Of a stretch of DNA of 64,000 bases, positions 16,513 to 25,598 are shown one piece after another (within the stretch, counting starts at the first letter, position 1; the number at the start of each line of letters is the position of its first letter). This stretch comes from Paracoccus sp. IB05 (GTDB taxonomy: Bacteria; Pseudomonadota; Alphaproteobacteria; Rhodobacterales; Rhodobacteraceae): contig NZ_JAEFCF010000024.1 in the NCBI RefSeq assembly GCF_016405985.1, positions 20,763-84,762 of the forward strand, read 5' to 3'. The notes under the pieces were generated by a model. The model worked only from the letters and a program-made list of their open reading frames with translations, was not told the origin of the DNA and searched no databases. Made by a program: the position numbers and the translations under genes.

Positions 16513-16916
16513 GGACGACCTGCAACGACGACAAGGCAACTCCGCCCCGCCGGTTACACCGGCGCTTTGTGTCGCGGGGGGTTTGGGTCGCAGATATATC
16601 TGAGCGCAGCGCGAGCCGGCCACGCGGCTGGCCGCGCTTTTGCACCTCGCGGCACAGAACCGGACATCTCCTTCGCCTCTCGGCATAGCCCTGACCAGGC
16701 TCCGGAGCGTCAATGTCAGGACGCCGACCATGGAAATGCCACTTGTCCGGGAGGTCCACCGAACTTGCAGCTTCGGCCTTCAGAACCGGTCTGTTCCGGC
16801 CCCATGAGATTGACCGCGCTATGGTCTTAATCTGAGGCAGCTGCACCTGCGGTTCACGCGACCGGCAGCAGGCGATTTTTTACGGGGCGAACGCCCCGTA
16901 AAAAGGCATCCGTGTG
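16513..16916. other. Intergenic region between convergent wzz-like and exoY-like genes
   Basis: No supported gene lies in these 404 bp. Two small structures can be seen: a 12-bp palindrome CAGATATATCTG at 16591-16602, and a perfect long inverted repeat at 16877-16904 (listed separately). A 123-codon minus-strand open frame covers much of it, but I recognise no homology, so it may be chance or a decayed gene. Confidence 0.4.
16877..16904. repeat. Perfect 13-bp inverted repeat between convergent genes
   Basis: TTTTTACGGGGCG at 16877-16889 and CGCCCCGTAAAAA at 16892-16904 are perfect complements separated by two bases. It lies 13 bp past the exoY-like stop, where a terminator would be expected. 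On both strands, however, the T run precedes the stem and the A run follows it, so it is not a textbook intrinsic terminator. A transcript could still form a 13-bp hairpin that protects the 3' end. Confidence 0.7.
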
Positions 16917-17627
16917 TCAGCAGCCGGTGCCGCGCAGAACCACGCTCACAGTCCGCGCCAGAATGCCAAGGTCAGTCACCAGCGAAAGCTGTTCCTCATA
17001 GACCGCATCATATTCCGCCCGCGCCTCAAAGGTCGTGCGGTTGCGGCCGGCGGTCTGCCAGTAGCCGGTCACCCCCGGGCGCAGCGCATAATAGGCGGTG
17101 CCGGGATAGAGCTCGCGCTGGTTCAGCATCATCGGCCTTGGGCCGACAAGGCTCATATTGCCGATGAAGACATTCCAGAGCTGCGGCAGTTCATCCAGCG
17201 ACGAGCGACGCAGGAAATGGCCGAACCGGGTGACGCGCGGGTCGTTGCGCAGCTTTTGGGTGCTGTCCCATTCTGCGCGCGCCGCAGGATTGACCGCAAG
17301 CCAGGCCTCCAGCCGCTCATCCGCATCGACCACCATCGAGCGCAGCTTCCACATCCGGAACGAACGCCCGCCTTTGCCGATCCGCATCTGGCTGTAGAAG
17401 GGGCTGCCGCCATCGCGCGCCACAAGGATCGCCAGCACGACAATCACCGGCACAATAATCGGCACCGCCGCCAGAATGGCGAACAGATCCAGCGCCCGTT
17501 TGAAAGCGCGGCGATAGACGCCGCCACGGGCGGGCAGGTTCAACACCGGCTCGCCTTTGTCAGAAACTTTCCGCAACAATGGCGCCGCGCCCGCTGCCCC
17601 GGCGGTTTTTGCTGAAATGATTGACAT
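16917..17627 (-). CDS. ExoY-like undecaprenyl-phosphate sugar-1-phosphate transferase
   Basis: This 236-aa bacterial sugar transferase is the likely initiating enzyme, moving a hexose-1-phosphate from a UDP-sugar to undecaprenyl phosphate. An N-terminal membrane segment (LDLFAILAAVPIIVPVIVVLAILV, about 46-70) precedes the catalytic part. KLRSM, RSSLDELPQLWNVF, MSLVGPRP and the C-terminal RPGVTGYWQ motif are all present. The length fits the short ExoY-type, without the extra N-terminal membrane domain of WbaP/CpsE. It is transcribed alone on the minus strand from a 472-bp upstream gap. Galactose is the donor for ExoY itself; the donor here is unproven. Confidence 0.9.
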   Translation of the reverse strand: MSIISAKTAGAAGAAPLLRKVSDKGEPVLNLPARGGVYRRAFKRALDLFAILAAVPIIVPVIVVLAILVARDGGSPFYSQMRIGKGGRSFRMWKLRSMVVDADERLEAWLAVNPAARAEWDSTQKLRNDPRVTRFGHFLRRSSLDELPQLWNVFIGNMSLVGPRPMMLNQRELYPGTAYYALRPGVTGYWQTAGRNRTTFEARAEYDAVYEEQLSLVTDLGILARTVSVVLRGTGC

Positions 17628-18099
17628 TGTCAGCGTTCGATCAACAAATTTGGCAAACGAGGCACAGCACAGAACCCCCGGGTGACGATTTTCACCGTCG
17701 CCACATCAAAATTTGGCAGAACTTCAAACCACATCTTCAGCACCCGGTCAGAATGCCCCCAAGGACCATTTTACCCGATGCGGAAGGGGCGCGAAAAGCA
17801 TGATCGCCATGCGTTCACCACAATTCCGACGCAATTCAAAGAATTTTTGCCAGATCCAGGGGATCAGCTCCTGGCTTCGGGCCGAAAATGCCATGATCTG
17901 GCCCGGAATGGCCCCGCGAAGGACACAAAGACCCAGGCGCAGCGCGGCGCGATTCGGGCCCGCCTGCCACCGCAATGCTTGCAGGCATTCAGCAAGGCGC
18001 GCGAAAACTCCCGAAATATTGTTTCGTATTCTACTACAATCCGCAAGATCTGGCCGTTATCCCTGTGGCAGCAGACGGATCGGATCCCCGCGCGATTTG
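17628..18099. promoter_or_regulatory. Intergenic region upstream of the exoY-like gene, with two direct repeats
   Basis: No supported gene lies in these 472 bp; the open frames there look like chance. The exoY-like promoter should be here. AAATTTGGCA occurs twice in the same orientation, at 17646-17655 and 17709-17718, 63 bp apart (about six helical turns), 19-92 bp upstream of the exoY-like start. This is a plausible regulator-binding arrangement, unproven. Confidence 0.45.
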
Positions 18100-18288
18100 T
18101 CAGGCGCCGCTGGCGTCCGGTTCTTCCTCCCAGCGGCCTGCACGTAAAAAAACCAGCGCCATCAGAGAGGTAGCCCCTGCCCCGGCATAGAAGAGCAGCC
18201 AGGCCAGAGGCGGGTGTCCCGCCAGGACCGACAGGCCGAGCGCGAGGCCAGAAACCAGAACCGAGACCGAGAGATATCCTGCTATCAT
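18100..18288 (-). CDS. Small two-helix membrane protein
   Basis: A 62-aa protein starts at ATG 18288 (MIAGYLSVSVLVSG), preceded by a GGGG element. It has two hydrophobic helices (about 4-23 and 28-48) joined by a short HPPLA turn, then an acidic, polar tail (GRWEEEPDAS). The open frame extends to 18399 but the upstream part is Cys/Arg-rich and unlike a membrane protein N-terminus. I do not recognise a family. It lies between the exoY-like gene and rfbA, both on the same strand, so it may belong to the polysaccharide locus. The coherent hydrophobic pattern argues for a real gene. Confidence 0.5.
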   Translation of the reverse strand: MIAGYLSVSVLVSGLALGLSVLAGHPPLAWLLFYAGAGATSLMALVFLRAGRWEEEPDASGA

Positions 18289-18482
18289 ATGTCCCCGCTG
18301 CTTACATTTCCTGCAACGCGGCATGTCCCGACCTGGGGCCGCGGTTATTGTCCCCCAGAACAGCGCAGTGTCAGGGGTTTTACAAGGATTGCCGCGCAAC
18401 AGGTTAACAATGACCTAATGTTGCGCAGAAAAAACACAGGACCGGCCGATCGGCTGCCCGGGACCTTAATCGGAGGGGGACT

Positions 18483-19367
18483 TCAGTCGGCGGGCAGCTC
18501 TGACAGATAGCGGCCATAATCGTTCTTGCCGAAGAGTTTGGCCCGCGCGGCCAGTTGCGCCGCGTCGATCCAGCCCTGGCGGAAGGCGATTTCATCGGGC
18601 GAGCCCACTTGCAGACCCTGCCGCAGCGTCAGCGTGCGCACGAAATTCCCCGCATCGAGCAGGCTGCCATGGGTGCCGGTGTCAAGCCAGGCATAGCCGC
18701 GCCCCATCCGCTCGACCCGTAGCGTGCCCTCGGCCCGGTAGATCTCCAGCAGATCCGCAATCTCCAGCTCGCCGCGCGCGGATGGCTTCACCCGCGCCGC
18801 AAGTTCCGATGCCCGACCGTCGAGGAAATACAGCCCGGTCACCGCGAAATTCGACGGCGGATTGGCCGGTTTTTCGATGATCGCCCGCACATTGCCGTCG
18901 CGGTCGAAATCCACCACGCCGTAGCGTTCCGGGTCAGAGACGTGATAGCCGAACACCGTACCGCCGGCCTCGCGCGCAGATGCCGCCGCCAGCACTTCCG
19001 GCAGGCCGTGGCCGAAAAAGATATTGTCACCCAGCACCATCGCCGAAGGCGCGCCACCGAGGAAGTCTTCGGCCAGCAGATAGGCCTGAGCCAGGCCATC
19101 GGGCGAAGGCTGGGTGATCCAGGTCAGCGACAGCCCCCATTGACTGCCATCGCCCATCAGCCGCTGGAACTGCGTCTGGTCCTCCGGCGTGGTGATGATC
19201 GCGATCTCACGGATGCCGCCCAGCATCAGCACCGAGAGCGGATAATAGATCATCGGCTTGTCATAAAGCGGCAGCAGCTGCTTTGAGACGCCCATGGTGA
19301 TCGGATAGAGCCGCGTGCCCGAACCGCCCGCCAGAATGATACCCTTGCGTTTCACGGCCTGTGTCAT
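18483..19367 (-). CDS. rfbA: Glucose-1-phosphate thymidylyltransferase
   Basis: The 294-aa protein converts dTTP and glucose-1-phosphate to dTDP-glucose, the first step to dTDP-L-rhamnose. The N-terminal GIILAGGSGTRLYPIT signature is the nucleotide-binding loop; KPMIYYPLS, FLGGAPSAMVLGDNIFFGHG and AWLDTGTH follow in the expected order. Length is normal. It overlaps the rfbD stop by 4 nt and is the last gene of rfbCBDA. The encoded dTDP-rhamnose could serve the rhamnosyltransferase-like GT2 proteins of this window. Confidence 0.97.
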   Translation of the reverse strand: MTQAVKRKGIILAGGSGTRLYPITMGVSKQLLPLYDKPMIYYPLSVLMLGGIREIAIITTPEDQTQFQRLMGDGSQWGLSLTWITQPSPDGLAQAYLLAEDFLGGAPSAMVLGDNIFFGHGLPEVLAAASAREAGGTVFGYHVSDPERYGVVDFDRDGNVRAIIEKPANPPSNFAVTGLYFLDGRASELAARVKPSARGELEIADLLEIYRAEGTLRVERMGRGYAWLDTGTHGSLLDAGNFVRTLTLRQGLQVGSPDEIAFRQGWIDAAQLAARAKLFGKNDYGRYLSELPAD

Positions 19368-20218
19368 ACTGCCAGCTCCTTCAGAACCTCATCAAGCCCG
19401 GCCCGCCAGTCGGGGCGCGGGATGCCGAATGCCGCCTCCAGCGCCGAACAGTCCAGCCGCGAATTCAGCGGCCGCTGCGCCGGGGTCGGGTAATCGCGGG
19501 TCGGGATGCCTTCGATGCGGCAGGACAGACCGGCACGGGTCATGATCTCGCGTGCGAAATCCGCCCAGCTCGCATCTGGCATGCCGGAAAAATGATGCGT
19601 GCCGCCCGGGGCACCCGCCTTCATCGCCAAAGCTGCCGTCAAAAGCGCATCAGCAATCGCTGCCGCAGGGGTCGGGCCGCCATGCTGATCGGCCACGACC
19701 TTCAGCAGGTCACGCTCACGGCCCAGCCGCAGCATGGTCTTCACGAAATTCGCACCATGGGCCGAGAACACCCAGGAGGTGCGCAGGATCAGATGCTGGC
19801 CGCCGGCGGCGCGCACGCCCTCCTCACCTTTCAGCTTTGAGCGACCATAGGCGCCGAGCGGTGCGACCGGATCTTCGGGGCGGAAGGGACGGTCACCCTG
19901 GCCCGAAAAGACGTAATCGGTCGAGATATGCAGAAAGGGGATCTGCGCTTTCGCGCAGGCTTCGGCCATTGCGGTGGGCGCGTCCCCATTGACCACGCTC
20001 GCCAGCGCCTCCTCGCTTTCGGCCTTGTCGACCGCGGTCCAGGCCGCGGCATTGATCACCGCCTCGGTCCGCCCGTCGGCAATCGCGGCCGCGCAAGAGG
20101 CCGGATCCGCGAGATCCGCGTGATCGCGGCCCAGGAACACCGCCTGAACCCCCGCCGGCAGGCGGCGCTGCAATTCCGTCGCGACCTGGCCGGTTTTTCC
20201 GAAAACGAGCAGCTTCAT
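19364..20218 (-). CDS. rfbD: dTDP-4-dehydrorhamnose reductase
   Basis: This 284-aa extended-SDR protein does the last step to dTDP-L-rhamnose, NAD(P)H-dependent reduction of the 4-keto group. Visible are the N-terminal [12 protein letters not shown] nucleotide-binding motif, [21 protein letters not shown] with the catalytic Thr/Asp, and the YGRSKLKGE catalytic Tyr-Lys motif near residue 126. Its start overlaps the rfbB stop by 4 nt and its stop overlaps the rfbA start by 4 nt. Confidence 0.96.
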   Translation of the reverse strand: MKLLVFGKTGQVATELQRRLPAGVQAVFLGRDHADLADPASCAAAIADGRTEAVINAAAWTAVDKAESEEALASVVNGDAPTAMAEACAKAQIPFLHISTDYVFSGQGDRPFRPEDPVAPLGAYGRSKLKGEEGVRAAGGQHLILRTSWVFSAHGANFVKTMLRLGRERDLLKVVADQHGGPTPAAAIADALLTAALAMKAGAPGGTHHFSGMPDASWADFAREIMTRAGLSCRIEGIPTRDYPTPAQRPLNSRLDCSALEAAFGIPRPDWRAGLDEVLKELAV

Positions 20219-21264
20219 GCCTTAACCCCCAGCCGCTCGCCCACGCCCTGCCGCGCCAGCAGCGGCTGCCACCAGGCCTCATTGGCGAGATACCAGTCGA
20301 CGGTGCGCTCCAGCCCCTCTTCGACGGTGACCGAGGGCCGCCAGCCAAGTTCCTCGCGAATGCGGGAGGGATCAATGGCATAACGCGCATCATGGCCGGG
20401 GCGATCGGTCACGAAAGTGATCTGATCGCTGTAAGACCCCGCCCCTTTCGGGCGTTTGCGGTCAAGGATGGCGCAAAGCGTCTGCACCAGTTCCAGATTG
20501 GTGCGCTCATTCTCGCCGCCGATATTATAGCTGCGGTTCAGCTGGCCTTTCTCGACAACCAGCAGCAGCGCATCGGCGTGATCCTCGACATAGAGCCAGT
20601 CGCGGATATTCGAGCCATCGCCATAGATCGGCAGCGGTTTGCCGGCCAAAGCGTTCAGGATGATCACCGGGATCAGCTTTTCCGGGAAATGGAACGGGCC
20701 GTAATTGTTCGAGCAATTGGTCAGTACCACCGGCAGGCCGTAAGTCTCGGCCCAGGCGCGCACCAGATGATCCGAGGCCGCTTTCGATGCCGAATAGGGC
20801 GAGCGCGGATCATAGGCGGTCTCTTCGGTGAATTTCACCGCAGGATCGCGCGGCAGCGAGCCGAAGACTTCATCGGTCGAAATATGGTGAAACCGGAAAG
20901 ACGCAGGCTTGCCGGCGCGCGTCCACCAGGCCCGCGCGGCCTCGAGCATGTTATAGGTGCCGGTGATATTCGTTTCGACGAAATCCCCCGGCCCGTCGAT
21001 CGAGCGGTCAACATGGCTTTCCGCCGCCAGATGCATCACCGCATCGGGCTGATGCGCGTCGAAAATCCGGTCAAGCGCCGCCCGGTCCCTTATATCGGCC
21101 TGTTCAAAGGCATAAAGCGGGCTGTTGCCGACCGAGGCGACATTTTCCAGGCAGGCCGCATAGGTCAGCGCATCGACATTCACGATGCTGTGCCCGCGCG
21201 AGACCGCCAGCCGCACCACGGCGGATCCGATGAACCCCGCGCCTCCGGTCACGAGAAGCTTCAT
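20215..21264 (-). CDS. rfbB: dTDP-glucose 4,6-dehydratase
   Basis: The 349-aa protein converts dTDP-glucose to dTDP-4-keto-6-deoxyglucose. It shows the Rossmann motif [12 protein letters not shown], then [21 protein letters not shown] (Asp-Glu active pair) and [14 protein letters not shown] (catalytic YxxxK near residue 157), all hallmarks of Rml[17 protein letters not shown] is also conserved. Start and stop overlap rfbC and rfbD by 4 nt each, indicating translational coupling. Confidence 0.97.
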   Translation of the reverse strand: MKLLVTGGAGFIGSAVVRLAVSRGHSIVNVDALTYAACLENVASVGNSPLYAFEQADIRDRAALDRIFDAHQPDAVMHLAAESHVDRSIDGPGDFVETNITGTYNMLEAARAWWTRAGKPASFRFHHISTDEVFGSLPRDPAVKFTEETAYDPRSPYSASKAASDHLVRAWAETYGLPVVLTNCSNNYGPFHFPEKLIPVIILNALAGKPLPIYGDGSNIRDWLYVEDHADALLLVVEKGQLNRSYNIGGENERTNLELVQTLCAILDRKRPKGAGSYSDQITFVTDRPGHDARYAIDPSRIREELGWRPSVTVEEGLERTVDWYLANEAWWQPLLARQGVGERLGVKA

Positions 21265-21830
21265 GCTTTCACCTCATAGCGGAAGGGGCGGCCCGCATCT
21301 TTCAACAGCGGCGCGGCCTGGTCTTTGTCTGACAAAACCGGCGGCGCGCCGTCGAGGCCCCAGTCAATCCCGATCTCCGGATCATCCCAGCGGACGGCGC
21401 CGTCGCAGTCGGGCGCGTAGAAATCGGAACATTTATATTGCACCTCGACATCCGGGGTCAGGGTGACAAAGCCATGCAAAAAGCCCTGCGGGATCAGGAG
21501 CTGGCGCCCGTTTTCCGCCGACAGCTCTTCGGCAACCCATTGGCCAAAGCGGGGCGAGCCTTCGCGGAAATCCACCGCCACATCAAGGATCGCGCCGCGG
21601 GTGCAGCGCACCAGCTTGTCCTGGGCATGGGGGGAGGACTGGTAATGCAGCCCGCGCAAAGTGCCTTTGGCGGCGGAAAAGGAATGGTTGTCCTGCACCC
21701 AGTCAATATCGATCCCGGCCTCTTTCATCCGAAGCGCATTGAATGTCTCGGTGAACCAGCCCCGCGCATCGCCAAAACGGCGCGGCGTCAGCAGGAGGAC
21801 TTCGGGAAGGGCGGTGGCTTCGGTCTGCAT
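21261..21830 (-). CDS. rfbC: dTDP-4-dehydrorhamnose 3,5-epimerase
   Basis: RmlC-type cupin epimerase. I place the start at ATG 21830 ([14 protein letters not shown]), giving 189 aa, the usual size. The frame stays open to 21983, but the extra 51 codons are Arg/Asp-rich and run through a tandem repeat, so they are probably not translated. Motifs: [33 protein letters not shown] (active-site His) and [11 protein letters not shown]. It is the first gene of the rfbCBDA operon. Confidence 0.95.
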   Translation of the reverse strand: MQTEATALPEVLLLTPRRFGDARGWFTETFNALRMKEAGIDIDWVQDNHSFSAAKGTLRGLHYQSSPHAQDKLVRCTRGAILDVAVDFREGSPRFGQWVAEELSAENGRQLLIPQGFLHGFVTLTPDVEVQYKCSDFYAPDCDGAVRWDDPEIGIDWGLDGAPPVLSDKDQAAPLLKDAGRPFRYEVKA

Positions 21831-21848
21831 CTGGCTGGTCTTCCTCAG

Positions 21849-21897
21849 GGGTCGCAATCGGGTCGGGTCGCAATCAGGTCCGGGTCGCAATCGGGCG
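21849..21897. repeat. Three tandem copies of a 16-17-bp unit upstream of rfbC
   Basis: Units at 21849-21864, 21865-21881 and 21882-21897 each start with GGGTCGCAATC. They end 19 bp before the rfbC ATG (read on the minus strand), inside what should be the leader or promoter of rfbCBDA. The core GGTCGCAATCG reappears in the repeat between tdm and the haemoglobin gene at 53168-53209. Confidence 0.8.
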
Positions 21898-21992
21898 TCG
21901 TCATCAACGGGCATTGCCCCTTCATAAGCCCCGCGCCGCCTGTCACAAGTGCCGCAGCTTTCGGGGCGCGGAAAAGCCCGCATCCGTCATAT

Positions 21993-23336
21993 CTATCCAA
22001 ATAATGTCAGCAATTCGTCACGCCCGGACCAGCAAAGTGTAATTATCAGCACCAGAGCCAGCGCGGCGGCCGTCAGATCATGGCGCGGATCCCAGGCCTT
22101 GTGACGCCGCGCCAGCCGGATCAGAAACGGATGTGCCAGCGCCAGCGCCAGCCCCTGGCCCAGAAGGGCACCGCCAAGCCCGCCCCAGCCTGCGCCGATG
22201 ATCAGCGCCGTGGTCTGCAACGCCGCCCTTATCGCCTGGACGAAGAAAAAGCCCCGCCCGTCTCCGGCCGCCAGCGCTGCCTGGTCATAGGTCAGCCCGA
22301 TCAGCATCGGCATCTGCGCCATCGCCACCGCCGCGATGATCACGCCCACATCCTGGTAGCGCGCATCGTATAAAACGCCCGCGATCAGGTCGCCGCCCGC
22401 CGCCATGGCGCCCATCACCAAAAGCATCGGGATCGTCAGGCCAAAGCGCAAATGACGCAGTTTGCGCGCGCCCGCCGGATCGGCATGGGGGCCCAGCTCG
22501 CGGTAGATCGGGATCATGATCCGCGTCACCACCAGCCCCGCCAGCAGCACCGGGAAGGAGGCGAGGAAAAAGCCGATATTATAGTGCCCGAGATCGGCCA
22601 TGCTGAGCCAGGATCCCAGCACCGCCTTATCGCCCTGGGTCAGCAGGAAGCCGGCGGCCGTCGAGGCAAGGATCCATTTCCCCAAATGCACCAGTTCGCG
22701 CGCGGCATCGGGCTCCCAGCGGAAACGGTTGGCGGGCCCGGGCAGGAAGACCGAAGTGAGGCACAGTTTCAGCAGCACCTGCGCCACCGCCCCCACCACC
22801 AGCGCCCAAATCGAGCCGGTGATCCAGGCGAAAACCACCATCACCACGATGCCGCCGATCTGCGCGGCGAGATCAAGAAGCGTCACCCGCACCAGAAGCA
22901 GATGTCGGTTTGCCGTGTCGATCCGCGTCGGGTTGAAGCCGCCGATCAGCAGCGTCAGCCCCGCGACCGGCACCATAAGCGCAAGCTCCGGCACGCCGTA
23001 AAACCAGGCGGCGGGCCAGGCGACAAGGCAGGTCAGCACCCAGAGCCCCGCGCCGCGAAACACATTCAGCGTCCAGGCGGTGTTCAGGAAATCCGGGTCA
23101 TCGCCGCGCGCAGAACGCGAAATGGCCGGGCCGATGCCGACATCGGAAAACATCTGCAGGCCGACCAGCACAACCATGACCAGCGCCATGACCCCGAAGG
23201 CCTCGGGATATAAAAGCCGCGTCAGAACCAGGTTCGACAACAGCCGGGCGAATTGCGCGAAAACGTAAGACCCCGCGACAAAGGCCCCGCCGCCAAGCGC
23301 TCGCCGGAAAAGGCTCTTGCCTCCGGTCAGTTCCAT
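21993..23336 (-). CDS. Wzx-like polysaccharide flippase / oligosaccharide transporter
   Basis: This 447-aa polytopic protein has about 12 hydrophobic segments. The opening (GAFVAGSYVFAQFARLLSNLVLTRLLYPEAFGVMALV) is typical of the MOP superfamily polysaccharide-transporter branch (RfbX/MurJ-like). It would flip undecaprenyl-PP-linked repeat units to the periplasm for the Wzy-like polymerase. A region with charged residues (about 200-215 and 290) separates the two halves. It lies just upstream of rfbC on the same strand, about 160 bp away. Confidence 0.88.
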   Translation of the reverse strand: MELTGGKSLFRRALGGGAFVAGSYVFAQFARLLSNLVLTRLLYPEAFGVMALVMVVLVGLQMFSDVGIGPAISRSARGDDPDFLNTAWTLNVFRGAGLWVLTCLVAWPAAWFYGVPELALMVPVAGLTLLIGGFNPTRIDTANRHLLLVRVTLLDLAAQIGGIVVMVVFAWITGSIWALVVGAVAQVLLKLCLTSVFLPGPANRFRWEPDAARELVHLGKWILASTAAGFLLTQGDKAVLGSWLSMADLGHYNIGFFLASFPVLLAGLVVTRIMIPIYRELGPHADPAGARKLRHLRFGLTIPMLLVMGAMAAGGDLIAGVLYDARYQDVGVIIAAVAMAQMPMLIGLTYDQAALAAGDGRGFFFVQAIRAALQTTALIIGAGWGGLGGALLGQGLALALAHPFLIRLARRHKAWDPRHDLTAAALALVLIITLCWSGRDELLTLFG

Positions 23337-23518
23337 GATCTGCCCTTTTCTGCCCTGCCCCGCTCGGTCATCCGGTCGGTCACACCGTCGGCAGGGTCGC
23401 CATCAGTGCCCCTGTGCAACGCTTTGCCACCTTCCCTTTGGCCCGGGCGCTTTACGCTTGCAAGCGGCACGGCCGCACCCGATCCTGGCCTTTGCTGCCG
23501 CTGCCATGAATTCGGATC

Positions 23519-24781
23519 ATGAAACTCGCCTATCTGGTCAACAGCTATCCGCTGCCCTCGCAGACCTTCATCCGCCGCGAGATTCACGCGCTGGAGCGGA
23601 TGGGCTGGCAGGTGCATCGTTTCGCCATGCGCTCGGAACGGGCGGGTCTGGTCGAGGCCGCCGATATCGCCGAAGACAGCCGCACCGAACATCTGCTGGA
23701 ACACGGGCTGTTGCGCCTGATCCGCAGCGCCCTGCCCTTCGCCCTGCGCCGTCCGGGCGCGGCCTGGCGCAGCCTCAGACTGGCGCTGAAATGCGGCGTC
23801 AATGGTGCCGGCGGCGCGCCCGGAACCGGCGGCAGGCTGCGTCACCTGGTCTACTGGATCGAAGGGGCCGAGGTCGCACGGCGCTGCCATCTGGCCCGTC
23901 TGCCGCATATCCACGCGCATTTCGGCACCAATTCCACCACGGTCGCCATGCTGGCGGCGGAAATCGGCGGTCTGGGTTTCTCCTTCACCACGCATGGGCC
24001 CGAAGAATTCGACGCCCCCCGCGCCCATAATCTCGGTGAGAAAACCGCGCGCGCCGATTTCTCGGTGGCGATTTCCTCCTTCGGGCGCGCGCAGCTCTGC
24101 CGCTGGGCCGGCGTGCAGGACTGGCCAACGATCGAGGTCGTGCATTGCGGCATCGAGACCTGGCGCTTCCCCGAGCCCGCGCCGATGCGCGATACCGGAC
24201 CGCGCCGGCTTGTGGCCATCGGCCGCATGTCGGAACAAAAGGGCTTTCCGCTGCTGATCGAGGCAATGGCGCAGGTGAAGACCGATCTGCCCGATCTGCG
24301 CCTGACCCTGATCGGCGAGGGCGAGCTGCGCCCGATGATCGAATCGCAGATCCGCGCGGCGGGGCTTGAGGATCGCATCACCCTGACCGGCTGGCTGGAT
24401 GAGGCCGGGGTCCGCGATGAACTCGCGCGCGCCCATGCGCTGGTGTTGCCCTCTTTCGCCGAGGGCCTGCCGATGGTGCTGATGGAGGCTTTCGCCGCCG
24501 GGCGCCCCGCGATTGCCAGCGCCATTGCCGGCATTCCGGAACTGGTCACGCCCGGCACCGGCTGGCTGGTGCCCGCAGGCGATGCCGATGCGCTGGCAGA
24601 TGCGATGCGCGGCTTTGCCGCTGTGCCGGTCGGGGTTCTGGCCCGGATGGGGCGCGAGGCGCGGGCCGATGTCTTTGCCCGCCATGACATCAATATCGAG
24701 GCCGGAAAGCTCGCCCGCCATTTCCGCGCCGCGATGCGTCTGCCGGCGGAAGGGCCGGATCCGGTCAGCGACCACGGGTGA
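23519..24781 (+). CDS. GT4-family glycosyltransferase (colanic-acid WcaL-like)
   Basis: The 420-aa protein has a GT-B fold. The N-terminus (LAYLVNSYPLPSQTFIRREI) matches WcaL/AmsK-like transferases of colanic acid and amylovoran loci. HAHFGTNSTTVA near 136 and FTTHGPEEF near 163 are donor/acceptor-side motifs. ALVLPSFAEGLPMVLMEAFAAG near 310 holds the E(x7)E signature of GT4 enzymes. No membrane segment is visible, so it acts on the cytoplasmic face. It overlaps the convergent GT2 gene by 17 bp. Confidence 0.9.
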   Translation: MKLAYLVNSYPLPSQTFIRREIHALERMGWQVHRFAMRSERAGLVEAADIAEDSRTEHLLEHGLLRLIRSALPFALRRPGAAWRSLRLALKCGVNGAGGAPGTGGRLRHLVYWIEGAEVARRCHLARLPHIHAHFGTNSTTVAMLAAEIGGLGFSFTTHGPEEFDAPRAHNLGEKTARADFSVAISSFGRAQLCRWAGVQDWPTIEVVHCGIETWRFPEPAPMRDTGPRRLVAIGRMSEQKGFPLLIEAMAQVKTDLPDLRLTLIGEGELRPMIESQIRAAGLEDRITLTGWLDEAGVRDELARAHALVLPSFAEGLPMVLMEAFAAGRPAIASAIAGIPELVTPGTGWLVPAGDADALADAMRGFAAVPVGVLARMGREARADVFARHDINIEAGKLARHFRAAMRLPAEGPDPVSDHG

Positions 24782-25598
24782 ATTCCGCCCCGCCCTGCCT
24801 GCGCCGCACCGCCAGAGCAACCGCCGCATAGGCCGCGAAGCCCAGCGGATCGCGCGCCGCAAGTCGTATCAGCCCGCCCGCGCCTAAGGAGGCCTTGCCC
24901 TCGCGTTCCAGAATGCCGGGAAAGGTCGCGGCAAGCTCACGCACGCCAAGATCCTGACGGCGGCGCACCCTGACCAGGGCAGCAAAGCCTTCGACCATCG
25001 GCCAGGCATAGGGCGCGGCGATCTGCACCCGCTCCTCAGGTTCGAAACGCAGCCGCACGAAAGTGTCATCCGAGATCAGCCGGGGAAATTCGCCCCATCG
25101 CGCGCGGCCCTCCGGGTTGGTGGCGTAAAGCCCGTAGCCCGGCGCAGTGCTTTGCGCGAAAGGCAGCTGCTGCCAGAACCGCGCATAGGCGCGGGTAAAC
25201 CAGGATTTCGCCCGCGGGATCTGCGGCGTGGCCCCGGCATAAAGCGCGCGAGGGCCGGCCAGCGCCGCCACCAGCCCCGCCATCACCCCCGGCGACACCA
25301 GGCAATCGGCATCAAGCCAGGCGAGAACGCGGCCCCGCGCCACCGCCCCGCCCGCATTCAGTGCGCCGGGTTTCGAGCCCTCGGCGAGATCAAGCACGGT
25401 CATCTCCCACCCCGCCGGCACCGGAACTGCCCGGGCGATCTCGGCTGTGCGGTCGCGGCAGCCATTGGCAACCACGATCACCTCAGCGCCGCCTGGCACA
25501 GGATCTGAGGCAAAGACCGCCGCGAGGCAGGGGCCGATCCAGGCCGCCTCATTCGAGGCCGGGATGATGACGCTGAGTGCAGGCGGCGGGTTCAGCAT
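24765..25598 (-). CDS. GT2-family glycosyltransferase
   Basis: The 277-aa protein starts with LSVIIPASNEAAWIGPCL, the GT-A nucleotide-binding strand, followed by VVANGCRDRTAEIA and AWLDADCLVSP, the DXD motif near residue 98. ISDDTFVRLRF near 175 is the acceptor-side motif. It may bind the membrane through a short hydrophobic C-terminal segment. Its start overlaps the stop of the glycosidase-like gene by 7 nt, so the two are co-transcribed. Donor and linkage are unknown. Confidence 0.87.
   Translation of the reverse strand: MLNPPPALSVIIPASNEAAWIGPCLAAVFASDPVPGGAEVIVVANGCRDRTAEIARAVPVPAGWEMTVLDLAEGSKPGALNAGGAVARGRVLAWLDADCLVSPGVMAGLVAALAGPRALYAGATPQIPRAKSWFTRAYARFWQQLPFAQSTAPGYGLYATNPEGRARWGEFPRLISDDTFVRLRFEPEERVQIAAPYAWPMVEGFAALVRVRRRQDLGVRELAATFPGILEREGKASLGAGGLIRLAARDPLGFAAYAAVALAVRRRQGGAEFTRGR

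Noticed and set aside
14503..16731. A 742-codon minus-strand open frame over the CpsD-like and Wzz-like genes
   Set aside because: It is a shadow of two well-supported plus-strand genes, without motifs of its own.
16877..16904. Canonical intrinsic terminator for the exoY-like gene
   Set aside because: The T tract precedes and the A tract follows the stem on both strands, opposite to what is needed; kept only as an inverted repeat.
17682..18173. A 163-codon plus-strand open frame in the gap upstream of exoY
   Set aside because: There is no ribosome site, no domain, and it overlaps the small membrane protein on the other strand; probably chance.
21831..21983. N-terminal extension of RfbC
   Set aside because: The extra 51 codons are translated from tandem repeats and are absent from normal RmlC proteins.
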